From an uncultured Bacillota bacterium (GTDB taxonomy: Bacteria > Bacillota > Clostridia > Oscillospirales > Oscillospiraceae), in the NCBI GenBank assembly GCA_947426945.1, contig CANEFX010000006.1:39116-103115 (forward strand): a stretch of DNA of 64,000 nucleotides, in the 5' to 3' direction. The notes beneath the pieces are model-generated. The model made no database searches, was not told the origin of the DNA, and was given only the letters and a program-made list of their open reading frames with translations. Positions 41,383 through 49,331 of this stretch are shown here, piece after piece; positions within the stretch are counted from its first letter, which is position 1; each line of letters starts with the position of its first letter. The position numbers and the translations under genes are program-made.

Positions 41383-43350
41383 ATGGAGAAGCGCGCCCTC
41401 AACGACTATACTGCCTTGCTGGAGAAGCTGAACCTGCTGGCCGCCCCCGTCCCGGCAGAACTGGACCGGACCGCCCCGGTGGAGCTGGTGTCCTACGACT
41501 CCCGGGAGGTGGTCCCCGGCACGCTGTTTATCTGCAAGGGGGCCCACTTCAAGGCGGAATTTTTGAAAATGGCCCGGGAGAAAGGGGCCATTGCCTATGT
41601 GAGCGAGACCCTCTATCCCGAAATTGATCTGCCCTGTATCCGGGTGAGCGACATGCGCCGCGCCATTGCCCCTCTGGCCGATCTGTTTTTCGACCACCCC
41701 TCGAGAAAGCTGAAGGTCATCGGCCTGACGGGCACCAAGGGCAAGTCCTCCACCGCCTACTACCTGAAATCCATCCTGGACGGGTATATGGCGGAAAAGG
41801 GCGGCCGGGAAAGCGGCGTGATTTCCTCCATCGACACTTACGACGGGGTGGAACGCTTCGAGTCCCACATCACCACCCCAGACGCCCTGGACCTCCAGCG
41901 GCACTTTGACCACGCGATCCAATCCGGACTGGAGTACGTGACCATGGAGGTGTCCAGTCAGGCCCTGAAGTACCACCGTTCTCTGTGCACCGATTTTGCT
42001 GCCTCCTGCTTCCTCAACATCGGCTATGACCACATCTCCCCCATCGAGCACGCGGACTTTGAGGACTATTTTTCCTCCAAGCTTCGGATTTTCAGCCAGG
42101 GAGCGGTCAACTGCGTCAATCTGGACTGCGAGCACGCCGCCCGGGTCCTGTCCGCCGCCCGGGCGGCAGGGAAGCCAATGATTACCTTCTCCCAGCGGGA
42201 CGAGGGGGCGGACGTATATGCCTCCCAGGTGCGCAAGCGGGGGGAGGACACCCTCTTCCGGGTGCGCACCCGGCGGTATGAGAGGGAGTTCCGGCTCACC
42301 ATGCCGGGGCTGTTCAATGTGGAAAACGCCCTGGCCGCCATCGCGGTTTGCGAGGGACTGGACATTCCCCAGCAGCATATTTACGCGGGGCTGGAGCGGG
42401 CTCGGGTCCCCGGGCGGATGGAGGTCTTTTCCAGCGCCGGCGGCGATGTCACCGCCATTGTGGACTACGCCCATAACCGTATGAGCTTTGAGGCCCTGTT
42501 CCGGTCCGCCCGGGCGGAGTATCCCGGCCGGCGCCTCGTGACGGTGTTCGGCTGTCCGGGGCTGAAGGCCCTGGACCGGCGGCGGGACCTGGGGGAAATT
42601 GCGGGAAAATACTCTGATCTGGTGGTCCTCACCGAGGAGGATAGCGGAGAGGAGGACACCCTGTCCATCTGTGAACAGATCGCCGCCCATGTGGCGGAGC
42701 AGGGCTGCCGGCACCTCATTGAGCCCAATCGGGGAGAGGCTATCCGCCAGGCGGTTTTAAGCTGCCGGGAGCCCTCCGTCCTGCTGATTACCGGCAAGGG
42801 GGAGGAGACCCGGCAGAAGCGGGGCCGGGAGTATATCGACACCCCCTCCGATGTGGATTATGTCCACGCTTTTCTGCGGGAGTACGACATGGTCCGGGGC
42901 CTGGACGGCACGGAGCAGGTGCGCGGTCTGCTGGCCGCTCTCCCCGTCCTGAGCCGGTACGCGGGAAAAAAAGTGGTGATCCAGTGCGAGGCCGTGGCCG
43001 GAGCGGACGTCTGGCAGGATGTGTCCGCCCTGCGGGCGGTAGGCGTTCAGGTGCAGGTCCGGGAGTGCGGCGGCGGACTGGAGGCCGCCCTGAAAGACGG
43101 AGCGGATATTCTGGTGTTCCTCTCCTCTGTGGGGCTGAGCGGCGCGGTGGAGCGTATGGACCGGAAGCGGGCGGAGGAGCGGCTGGAGGCCGGCGGCGTT
43201 TCCGAAAAGCTGGCGCCCGTCGTCCGGGATTGCCTCAGCGCCCTGCGGGCGGGAGTGAGTGAGACCGCCGTTCTGGACAGCGCCGGGGAACACGCCCTGC
43301 TGCTGTATCTGCTGGACCGGCAGACGCCGGGCATGATTATTTCAAAGTGA
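41383..43350 (+). CDS. MurE-like Mur ligase fused to a shortened acetylglutamate-kinase-like domain
   Basis: A 655-residue protein. Residues 1-500 are a complete Mur ligase of MurE type: YDSREVVPGTLFICKGAHF, P-loop TGTKGKSS (about 116-123), TTPDALDLQ, MEVSSQALKYHR, GLFNVENALAAIAV, VDYAHN and FGCPG. The DNPR motif for meso-diaminopimelate is replaced by LTEEDSGEED (about 416-425), so another third amino acid is likely. Residues about 510-655 are extra and align with both ends of acetylglutamate kinase: LLAALPVLSRYAGKKVVIQC with DVSALRAVGVQVQVRECGG, then EKLAPVVRDCLSALRAGVSE and HALLLYLLDRQTPGMII. The middle of the kinase is missing and the catalytic lysine of VIKxGG is Gln, so it should be non-catalytic. 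Confidence 0.85.
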   Translation: MEKRALNDYTALLEKLNLLAAPVPAELDRTAPVELVSYDSREVVPGTLFICKGAHFKAEFLKMAREKGAIAYVSETLYPEIDLPCIRVSDMRRAIAPLADLFFDHPSRKLKVIGLTGTKGKSSTAYYLKSILDGYMAEKGGRESGVISSIDTYDGVERFESHITTPDALDLQRHFDHAIQSGLEYVTMEVSSQALKYHRSLCTDFAASCFLNIGYDHISPIEHADFEDYFSSKLRIFSQGAVNCVNLDCEHAARVLSAARAAGKPMITFSQRDEGADVYASQVRKRGEDTLFRVRTRRYEREFRLTMPGLFNVENALAAIAVCEGLDIPQQHIYAGLERARVPGRMEVFSSAGGDVTAIVDYAHNRMSFEALFRSARAEYPGRRLVTVFGCPGLKALDRRRDLGEIAGKYSDLVVLTEEDSGEEDTLSICEQIAAHVAEQGCRHLIEPNRGEAIRQAVLSCREPSVLLITGKGEETRQKRGREYIDTPSDVDYVHAFLREYDMVRGLDGTEQVRGLLAALPVLSRYAGKKVVIQCEAVAGADVWQDVSALRAVGVQVQVRECGGGLEAALKDGADILVFLSSVGLSGAVERMDRKRAEERLEAGGVSEKLAPVVRDCLSALRAGVSETAVLDSAGEHALLLYLLDRQTPGMIISK

Positions 43351-43366
43351 AATTTTTATTTTTCCC

Positions 43367-43396
43367 TTGCATAGACTGAAAGGGCAGTGGTATGAT
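43367..43396 (+). promoter_or_regulatory. Promoter-like pair after the MurE-like gene
   Basis: TTGCAT (43367-43372), 18-bp spacer, TATGAT (43391-43396). It would drive the short transcript ending at the hairpin at 43445. Confidence 0.45.
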
Positions 43397-43402
43397 CAAC
43401 AC

Positions 43403-43482
43403 AGTTGAAAGCTCTGCTAAAAATAATGCTTTTGCCAAAAGCGAATCCCCGGAGGACTGCAACTCTCCGGGGATTTATTTTG
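43403..43482 (+). ncRNA. Possible small RNA, or simply the cluster terminator
   Basis: Between the promoter-like pair and a strong hairpin (ATCCCCGGAG 43445-43454 with CTCCGGGGAT 43465-43474, then TTATTTT) lies about 40 nt of AT-rich sequence. The hairpin certainly can terminate the cluster; the small RNA is a weaker proposal. Confidence 0.4.
43445..43482 (+). terminator. Terminator after the MurE-like gene
   Basis: A perfect 10-bp GC-rich stem with a 10-base loop and a TTTATTTT tail. Confidence 0.8.
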
Positions 43483-43592
43483 TGCTTATCTGCCCTTGCT
43501 GTGGCGGTCAAGCCACTAACAATTGAAATGAGGGAAGATTTTGTACGTGACCATTCACGTTCAGAACAAACGAAAACTCTATTTTAACCGTT

Positions 43593-44057
43593 CTATCCAT
43601 TAGCCTGCGTTGGATATTTTCCGCTCAAAACAAGCCCGCCTAATATAAGCGAAAGTGTTTCCGTTGTAATGAATTCTACAAACATTCTCACATGTTCAAC
43701 CTCATTCGCAAGGTATAAATAACATAGCATATTAAATAAGAGGCCAATTGCTGGAACAAGTATACGGGGTAATCTCCGGATATTTAAAAAGGTATTTTTC
43801 TGCAGCTCTAAATGGAAAATACCTATCAACGAGGCACACAGAAGAAGATTGCGCAACCCATAACAAAGCACTGCTTTAGTGCTTGTTATTAATGCAGAAT
43901 TCTCGATTACCCACATATATTCCTCATAGGTTAAATGCCGAATTCTTGGAGCGAATACAAAGTTATCATATTGAAAAATAAGAACATACAAAAATAAGAC
44001 CTGCGATAAAATAACTGTGATAATATGCAAAATGCAGCGTTTCATTTTTGATTTCAT
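43593..44057 (-). CDS. Small four-segment membrane protein of unknown function
   Basis: A 154-residue protein with about four hydrophobic segments (ILHIITVILSQVLFLYVLIF, KAVLCYGLRNLLLCASLIGI, ILVPAIGLLFNMLCYLYLA, EFITTETLSLILGGLVLSG). No family is recognised. GC content is far lower than in the flanks, suggesting recent acquisition. ATG 44057 is chosen with AAGGACG 11 bp upstream. It is the last gene of a three-gene unit behind a secreted peptide and an XRE regulator. Confidence 0.65.
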   Translation of the reverse strand: MKSKMKRCILHIITVILSQVLFLYVLIFQYDNFVFAPRIRHLTYEEYMWVIENSALITSTKAVLCYGLRNLLLCASLIGIFHLELQKNTFLNIRRLPRILVPAIGLLFNMLCYLYLANEVEHVRMFVEFITTETLSLILGGLVLSGKYPTQANG

Positions 44058-44127
44058 ATCTGTCAACGTCCTTATTATTACGGATTATTCAAAGGGATCA
44101 TTCTTTTGAAATACACTGGTATATACA

Positions 44128-44256
44128 TTATGCCCTTACAACGATAAGTGTCTCATCTTCATTTTGGGGATTTCCCACTGCGGATGCATTTACCGCAAAA
44201 CATGACATTACTGTAATCGATGCCAGCATTACCGCCAAAAATTTTTTCAGTTTCAC
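44128..44256 (-). CDS. 42-residue secreted peptide precursor
   Basis: A short frame with GGGGGTGAT 6 bp before a GTG: (M)KLKKFLAVMLASITVMSCF, then AVNASA and VGNPQNEDETLIVVRA. The first 26 residues form a textbook signal peptide with cleavage after ASA, leaving a 16-residue acidic peptide. It sits between an XRE regulator with a membrane anchor and a membrane protein, an arrangement compatible with peptide signalling, but it could also be the truncated start of a longer secreted protein. Low GC like its neighbours. Confidence 0.65.
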   Translation of the reverse strand: MKLKKFLAVMLASITVMSCFAVNASAVGNPQNEDETLIVVRA

Positions 44257-44279
44257 CGCTATCACCCCCTTTTTTGTAT

Positions 44280-44699
44280 CTACCACTCCACCTCAAAGAT
44301 TTCTTCTATCCTGATCTCACTCCCTTTTATATCATCCATTTTCTTAGATCCCTCATCTCTGTCCATAAAAAATATTGTGCAGAGAATTGCACCCAAAAGC
44401 CCTACGACTACAAGTATCAGTACTACACTTCTTCGTTTTATACTGACGTCCCGTGTTTGTTCCTCTTTTTTGGTATCCGTAACTTCATTGACGGGCTCAG
44501 GAGCATCGTCATTGATTAAATAATCTAGTGGGATATCGTATAGGGAACCTAAATATTTTAGATTTTCCGTTGATGGAGTTACTGCCCCAACCTCCCACCT
44601 GGATATAGCCTGCCGGGATACTTTGATTGCTTCAGCTAACTCAGCTTGGGATAGCCCCTTCTTCTTTCTCAGGTCAACCAGTTTTTCTTTTAATTCCAT
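44280..44699 (-). CDS. XRE-family regulator with a C-terminal membrane segment
   Basis: A 139-residue protein. Residues 1-65 are a Cro/CI-type domain (LRKKKGLSQAELAEAIKVSRQ, AISRWEVGAVTPSTENLKYLG); a hydrophilic linker follows, then one membrane segment (RSVVLILVVVGLLGAILCTIFF) and a short outer tail. Single-pass XRE regulators of this kind can read an extracellular signal. GGAGGTAATTACAG precedes the ATG. A dyad upstream (44762-44782) is a candidate operator. Low GC suggests transfer. Confidence 0.82.
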   Translation of the reverse strand: MELKEKLVDLRKKKGLSQAELAEAIKVSRQAISRWEVGAVTPSTENLKYLGSLYDIPLDYLINDDAPEPVNEVTDTKKEEQTRDVSIKRRSVVLILVVVGLLGAILCTIFFMDRDEGSKKMDDIKGSEIRIEEIFEVEW

Positions 44700-44761
44700 C
44701 TGTAATTACCTCCGATTTTATGTCAGAAGCTATATAATGTAAACCGCATGCAGTTTGCATC

Positions 44762-44782
44762 CTTGCAACTACATGTTGCAAG
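44762..44782. promoter_or_regulatory. Operator-like dyad upstream of the XRE/peptide unit
   Basis: CTTGCAAC-TACAT-GTTGCAAG, a perfect 8-bp inverted repeat with a 5-bp spacer, 63 bp before the XRE start. Confidence 0.55.
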
Positions 44783-44884
44783 GGCCGTTTTTCCTGTAAA
44801 CTGTTATTTCCATATGCTCGTTCAGTTTGTTTTCATGCTCCTTCCGGCACTGTCCAGGTGCTCTCTGGGGATTTATTTTTTGCT

Positions 44885-45478
44885 TTACCTGTTAAACTTC
44901 CCCATCCCCCGGTCGATGCCCTCGGCCAGGATGCACTCAATAGCGTCGGCGGCCCGCCTTACGGCGTCGTCGATGGTTTTTTTGTCCTCTCCTGCGAACT
45001 TGCCAAGCACCCAGTCGGCCAGATCGTAATCGGGGTGGGGCTTCTCCCCCACCCCCACCCGCAGGCGGGGAAACTGGTCAGTGCCCAGGTGCTGAATGAT
45101 GTTTTTCAGCCCATTGTGTCCGCCGGCAGAGCCTTTTACCCGGATGCGCAGCCGGCCCACGGGCAGAGCGGTATCGTCGGACACCACCAGCACCCGGTCC
45201 GGGGAAATTTTGTAAAAGTCCGCCGCCTGGCGCACGGCCTCTCCGGAGAGATTCATATAGGTGATGGGCTTCATCACCAGAACCTTTTCCCCGGAAATGG
45301 TAAAGATATTGGTCAGCGCCCGGAATTTCAGCCGCTGGATGGGCTTTTTCTGCCGCTCGGCCACCTCGTCGGCCACCATATAGCCCACGTTGTGCCGGGT
45401 ATTCTCATACTTGTTCCCCGGGTTGCCCAGGCAGACCAGCAGCCAGCTCACGCCGCCCGCGTCCTTTTTAAAAAACAT
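44885..45478 (-). CDS. pth: Peptidyl-tRNA hydrolase
   Basis: Recycles peptidyl-tRNA released from stalled ribosomes. The 197-residue enzyme shows LLVCLGNPGNKYENTRHNVGYM with the catalytic His, VLVMKPITYMNLSGEAV, and VVSDDTALPVGRLRIRVKGSAGGHNGLKNI in two parts, all family signatures. AGGAAAGC precedes the ATG at 45478. prs lies just upstream on the same strand. Confidence 0.95.
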   Translation of the reverse strand: MFFKKDAGGVSWLLVCLGNPGNKYENTRHNVGYMVADEVAERQKKPIQRLKFRALTNIFTISGEKVLVMKPITYMNLSGEAVRQAADFYKISPDRVLVVSDDTALPVGRLRIRVKGSAGGHNGLKNIIQHLGTDQFPRLRVGVGEKPHPDYDLADWVLGKFAGEDKKTIDDAVRRAADAIECILAEGIDRGMGKFNR

Positions 45479-45490
45479 AAGCTTTCCTCA

Positions 45491-45520
45491 CAGAAATTTC
45501 GCCGCCCGTAGGCGGCGAAA
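45491..45520 (-). terminator. Terminator between prs and pth
   Basis: TTTCGCCGCC and GGCGGCGAAA form a perfect 10-bp stem with a 4-base loop; on the minus strand TTTCTG follows. Confidence 0.65.
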
Positions 45521-45556
45521 TAAATCAAATTCAGTTTTTGGGACCGCCTGTTTGAA

Positions 45557-46540
45557 TTACACAAACAGGGGAGATACGGAGGTCTCCATGTAGATGTGGC
45601 TGATGGCCTCGGCGAAAAGGTGAGCCACCGAGATGTACCGGATCTTGTCGCAGTGGACCTCGGGCTTGGCGGGAATGGTGTTCAGAAAGACTACCTCGTC
45701 CAGCACGCTGTCCTGGATACGCTGGATGGCGGGGCCGGACAGAATGCCGTGGGTGGCGCAGGCAGTGACATCCTTGGCGCCGCCGATCTCCACCAGGGCC
45801 TTGGCGGCGTGGCACAGGGAGCCGCCGGTGTCCACCATGTCGTCCAGCAGGATGACCCGCTTGTCCCGCACGTCGCCGATGATATTCATTACCTCGGAGG
45901 AGTTGGCCTTCTGCCGGCGCTTGTCCACAATGGCCAGGGGCATATTCAGCTTCTGGGCGAAAGCCCGGGCCCGGGCTACCGAGCCTACGTCGGGGGAGAC
46001 CACCATGGTGTCCTCATGGTCGTCCTTGAACTTGCGGTTAAAGTATTCCACAAAAATGGGGGAACCAAGCATATTGTCCACCGGAATATCAAAGAAGCCC
46101 TGAATCTGGTTGGCGTGGAGGTCCATGGTAAGAACCCGGTCGGCGCCGGCAGTGGTAATCAGATTGGCCACGAGCTTGGCGGAAATGGGATCGCGGGGCT
46201 TGGTTTTCCGGTCCTGACGGGCATAGCCGAAGTAGGGGATCACAGCGGTAATCCGGCCGGCAGAGGCCCGCTTCAGGGCGTCGATGATGATGAGCAGCTC
46301 CATCAGCGAGTCATTGACGGTGCTCAGCTTGCCGTCCTTGACAAAGGAGCAGGTGGACTGCACCACAAACACATCCGAGCCCCGAACGGTCTCATAGATG
46401 GAGACAAAGTTCTCCCCGTCCGAAAAGCAGCCCACCTCTGAGTTGGCCAAGGGGATCCCCAGCTCCTTACAGATGTCTCTGGCCAGAGCGGGGTTAGAGT
46501 TGCCCGTGATGACTTTGATATCCTTCCCATGTGCGATCAT
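45557..46540 (-). CDS. prs: Ribose-phosphate pyrophosphokinase
   Basis: Makes PRPP from ribose-5-phosphate and ATP for nucleotide, histidine and tryptophan synthesis. The 327-residue protein has TGNSNPALARDICKELGIPL, YFGYARQDRKTKPRDPISAK, MDLHANQIQGFFDIPVDNM, and the PRPP loop VILLDDMVDTGGSLCHAA. It is a class I enzyme. PRPP feeds the salvage enzyme xpt elsewhere in the window. Confidence 0.96.
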   Translation of the reverse strand: MIAHGKDIKVITGNSNPALARDICKELGIPLANSEVGCFSDGENFVSIYETVRGSDVFVVQSTCSFVKDGKLSTVNDSLMELLIIIDALKRASAGRITAVIPYFGYARQDRKTKPRDPISAKLVANLITTAGADRVLTMDLHANQIQGFFDIPVDNMLGSPIFVEYFNRKFKDDHEDTMVVSPDVGSVARARAFAQKLNMPLAIVDKRRQKANSSEVMNIIGDVRDKRVILLDDMVDTGGSLCHAAKALVEIGGAKDVTACATHGILSGPAIQRIQDSVLDEVVFLNTIPAKPEVHCDKIRYISVAHLFAEAISHIYMETSVSPLFV

Positions 46541-46602
46541 TTACTATATCCTCCCATTTTTTTGCCGGCCCTGGGGCCGTTTTCTCTGATCCCTTGCCTT
46601 CC

Positions 46603-47286
46603 TCACTGTTTCCCTTTTCTTTTCCGGTTCTCAGCCGCCCAGTCCTCTCTGATCTCCTGGCGGACCCGGCCGATGACCAGGGCGTCCTCCGGCACGTCTC
46701 CGGACACCGTGGTGCCGGCCGCGATAAAGGCCCCGTCCTCCACTGCCACCGGCGCGATGAAATTGGTGTTGCAGCCCACAAACACGTGGCTTCCGATGGT
46801 GGTGCGGTGCTTTTTAAAGCCGTCGTAATTGCAGGTGATGGTACCGCAGCCGAAGTTGCAGTCCTCCCCCACGTCGCTGTCCCCCACATAGGTGAGGTGG
46901 GCCATCTTGGTGCCCCGGCCCAGATTGCAGTTTTTCAGCTGGACGAAGGCTCCGATCTTAGAGCCCTCCCCCACCACGCAGTGGGGCCGGATATGGGTAT
47001 AAGGGCCGATCTGGCAGTTCCGCTCAATGGTGCTCTCCTCGCACTGGGAGGCGTTGACGGTGCAGCCGTCCTCTACGGTGGAGTCGGTAATCATGGTCTG
47101 GGGCCCGATGCAGCAGTTTTCCCCGATGACGGTATTTCCCCGGAGGATGGTCCCCGGGAGGAGCAGCGTGCCCGCCCCCACCGTGACCTGGTCCTCCACA
47201 TAGACGGCGGCGGGGTCCATCATAATGACCCCTGCGGCCAGCAGATGTTCCCGCTTGGCCTGAAGCGGAGCGGAATAATTGTCCAT
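46603..47286 (-). CDS. Standalone GlmU-type left-handed beta-helix acetyltransferase domain
   Basis: A 227-residue protein matching only the C-terminal half of GlmU, the glucosamine-1-phosphate N-acetyltransferase. It begins with the linker region (LLAAGVIMMDPAAVYVEDQV), then hexapeptide repeats and GlmU signatures RPHCVVGEGSKIGAFVQLKN, KMAHLTYVGDSDVGEDCNFG and CNYDGFKKHRTTIG. The N-terminal uridylyltransferase domain of bifunctional GlmU is absent, and sequence upstream does not encode it. The missing half may be encoded elsewhere. It lies just upstream of prs, as glmU does in Bacillus. Confidence 0.85.
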   Translation of the reverse strand: MDNYSAPLQAKREHLLAAGVIMMDPAAVYVEDQVTVGAGTLLLPGTILRGNTVIGENCCIGPQTMITDSTVEDGCTVNASQCEESTIERNCQIGPYTHIRPHCVVGEGSKIGAFVQLKNCNLGRGTKMAHLTYVGDSDVGEDCNFGCGTITCNYDGFKKHRTTIGSHVFVGCNTNFIAPVAVEDGAFIAAGTTVSGDVPEDALVIGRVRQEIREDWAAENRKRKGKQ

Positions 47287-47421
47287 AGTTAGTCCTCCTA
47301 ACGTGACAGCGCGTCCTTCTCACAGGCATTATAACATAGTTTTTGCGCAATTTCCACCTTTAGGGAATTTTTTTCAAAAAGTTTCAACTGTTGTTTTCTC
47401 ATCAAAACCATTCCAAAACAC

Positions 47422-47456
47422 GATAAAAACCGCCCTCCAATTCCATGGAGGGCGGT
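47422..47456 (-). terminator. Terminator after the HD gene
   Basis: ACCGCCCTCC (47429-47438) pairs with GGAGGGCGGT (47447-47456); on the minus strand it is followed by TTTTATCG. Confidence 0.8.
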
Positions 47457-47469
47457 CGGCTGTTTTTTG

Positions 47470-47979
47470 TCAGCAGGCGGGGGTGAGGGGGCGCACCCCA
47501 AGGCGTTCCCGCAGGCGGGAGGGCCGACAAATGCGGGACACCTCCAGTCCGGCGCAGACGGTGTCCACCAGATCCACCATCCAGGCCTCCAGCGACCGGG
47601 GCAGCGCGCCCCCCAGGGGCCACATATGGGAGAGAATGATGTTCTTCTCCTTGGGGGTCAGGGAGGTGAGGGCGGCGGCGTTCCGGGCGGCGAACCGGGG
47701 GTGGTCGAAGCACTGGTTGCCGGGGTGGGCGGACTTGTCTCTGGAGTCGTAGAGGTACAGATCGTGGAGCAGAGCCCCCCGGACCGCGGAGCGCACGTCC
47801 ATGCGGAGCATCCGGGCCACCCGGTAGGTGGAAAAGGCCACAAACAGGGAGTGGTCCAGAGTGGTCACTGGGCCGTGGTGCTTCCACCGCCCCATCATCC
47901 GCACCTGGTCGGAGTCCAGCAGCTCCCGGGTCAGATCGACAAATTCTCTCTCTCTCAGCTTCCGGCTTAAACGGCCCAT
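47470..47979 (-). CDS. HD-domain phosphohydrolase-like protein
   Basis: A 169-residue protein with an HD-type metal site: TTLDHSLFVAFSTYRVARML, then GALLHDLYLYD and a later HPRFAARNA with LVDTVCAGLE. It resembles small Firmicute HD proteins of unknown substrate. ATG 47979 is chosen with AAAGGA 9 bp upstream. It is a single gene between proA and the GlmU-like gene and has its own terminator. Confidence 0.8.
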   Translation of the reverse strand: MGRLSRKLREREFVDLTRELLDSDQVRMMGRWKHHGPVTTLDHSLFVAFSTYRVARMLRMDVRSAVRGALLHDLYLYDSRDKSAHPGNQCFDHPRFAARNAAALTSLTPKEKNIILSHMWPLGGALPRSLEAWMVDLVDTVCAGLEVSRICRPSRLRERLGVRPLTPAC

Positions 47980-48086
47980 TGGAATCATTCCTTTCTTCAC
48001 ACCGCAAAGGCGTCTGTGCGGCGTCTCATTCTGCCCACATCATACACTATCTTCAAGAAAATGTCATCTGAAAAATTTTTACAATT

Positions 48087-49331
48087 TTACCGGGTCTGCC
48101 CCGTGCCTTTTATCACAAATTTGAAGGAGCACAGCTCCGCCAGCCCCAAGGGCCCCCTTGCATGCAGCTTTTGGGTGGAGATTCCCATCTCACAGCCCAG
48201 GCCGAATTCCCCGCCGTCGGTGAAGCGGGTGGAGGCGTTCCAGTAGACGGCGGCGCTGTCCACACGGGCCAGAAAAATTCGGGCAGCCCGCTCGTCGCCG
48301 GTGATAATGGCCTCGCTGTGGCCGGTGGAGTGGGTAGCAATGTGGGCCGCTGCCTCCTCCAGGCTGTCCACCACCTTCACGGCCAGGATATAGTCCAGAA
48401 ATTCGGTGTCGAAGTCGGCCGGCCCGGCGGGAGTGCCGTCGATGATCTTCGCCGCCCCGCTGTCCAGCCGCAGTTCCACCGGGTGGTCCGGGCGGCCGGT
48501 GAGACAGTCCTTCAGCCTGGGCAGAAATTCCTCAGCGACATCCTGGTGAACCAGGCACACCTCGGCGGCGTTGCAAACGCTGGGCCGGGAGCACTTGGCG
48601 TTTTCCACAATGTTCAGGGCCATGTCCAGGTCCGCCTGTTTGTCCACGTAGATGTGGCAGATGCCGGTGCCCGTCTCCAGCACGGGGACGGCGGCGTTGT
48701 CCACGCAGGCCCGGATAAGCCCCGCGCCCCCCCTGGGGATCAGCAGGTCCACCAGTCCCCGGGCGGCCATCAGCTCGTTGGCGGAGGCCCGGGTGGTGTC
48801 CTCCACCAGCTGGAGGGCGGCGGCGGGCAGTCCGGCGGCGGCCAGCCCATCCTTGAGGGCGGCTACAATGGCGGAGGCGGAGCGATGGGCCTCCTTGCCG
48901 CAGCGCAGCACGCAGGCCGAGCCCGCCTTCAGGGCCAGGGCGGCGGCGTCAGAGGTGACATTGGGCCGGGACTCGTAGATGATGGCAATGACCCCCATGG
49001 GCACGGCGGTCTTTTCAATGACCAGCCCGTTGGGGCGCTCCGTCCGGCTGAGAACCGCCCCTACAGGGTCGGAGAGCTCCGCCACCTCTCGGATGCCCTG
49101 GGCCATCCCCGCTACCCGCTGGGGGCTGAGGGCCAGCCGGTCCAGCATCACCTCGGACATGACGCCCCGGGCCGCCTCCATATCCAAGGCGTTGGCCGAC
49201 AGAATGTCTCCGGTGTGGGCGATCAAGGCGTCCGCCATGGCCAGCAGGGCCTTGTTTTTTGCTTCAGTATCCGCCAGGGCCATGACTCCCTTGGCCTCGT
49301 TGACCTTTTGCAGCAGTTCCTGTGTTGTCAT
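48087..49331 (-). CDS. proA: Glutamate-5-semialdehyde dehydrogenase (gamma-glutamyl phosphate reductase)
   Basis: Second step of proline synthesis, reducing gamma-glutamyl phosphate with NADPH. The 414-residue protein has [40 protein letters not shown] (in part), [12 protein letters not shown] and [14 protein letters not shown], with the catalytic cysteine in RPSVCNAAE. It is the last gene of a proline operon and overlaps the preceding gene by 4 bp. Confidence 0.96.
   Translation of the reverse strand: MTTQELLQKVNEAKGVMALADTEAKNKALLAMADALIAHTGDILSANALDMEAARGVMSEVMLDRLALSPQRVAGMAQGIREVAELSDPVGAVLSRTERPNGLVIEKTAVPMGVIAIIYESRPNVTSDAAALALKAGSACVLRCGKEAHRSASAIVAALKDGLAAAGLPAAALQLVEDTTRASANELMAARGLVDLLIPRGGAGLIRACVDNAAVPVLETGTGICHIYVDKQADLDMALNIVENAKCSRPSVCNAAEVCLVHQDVAEEFLPRLKDCLTGRPDHPVELRLDSGAAKIIDGTPAGPADFDTEFLDYILAVKVVDSLEEAAAHIATHSTGHSEAIITGDERAARIFLARVDSAAVYWNASTRFTDGGEFGLGCEMGISTQKLHARGPLGLAELCSFKFVIKGTGQTR

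Noticed and set aside
43405..43587. 60-residue frame after the MurE-like gene
   Set aside because: It runs through the terminator hairpin, lacks a ribosome site and has no recognisable features.
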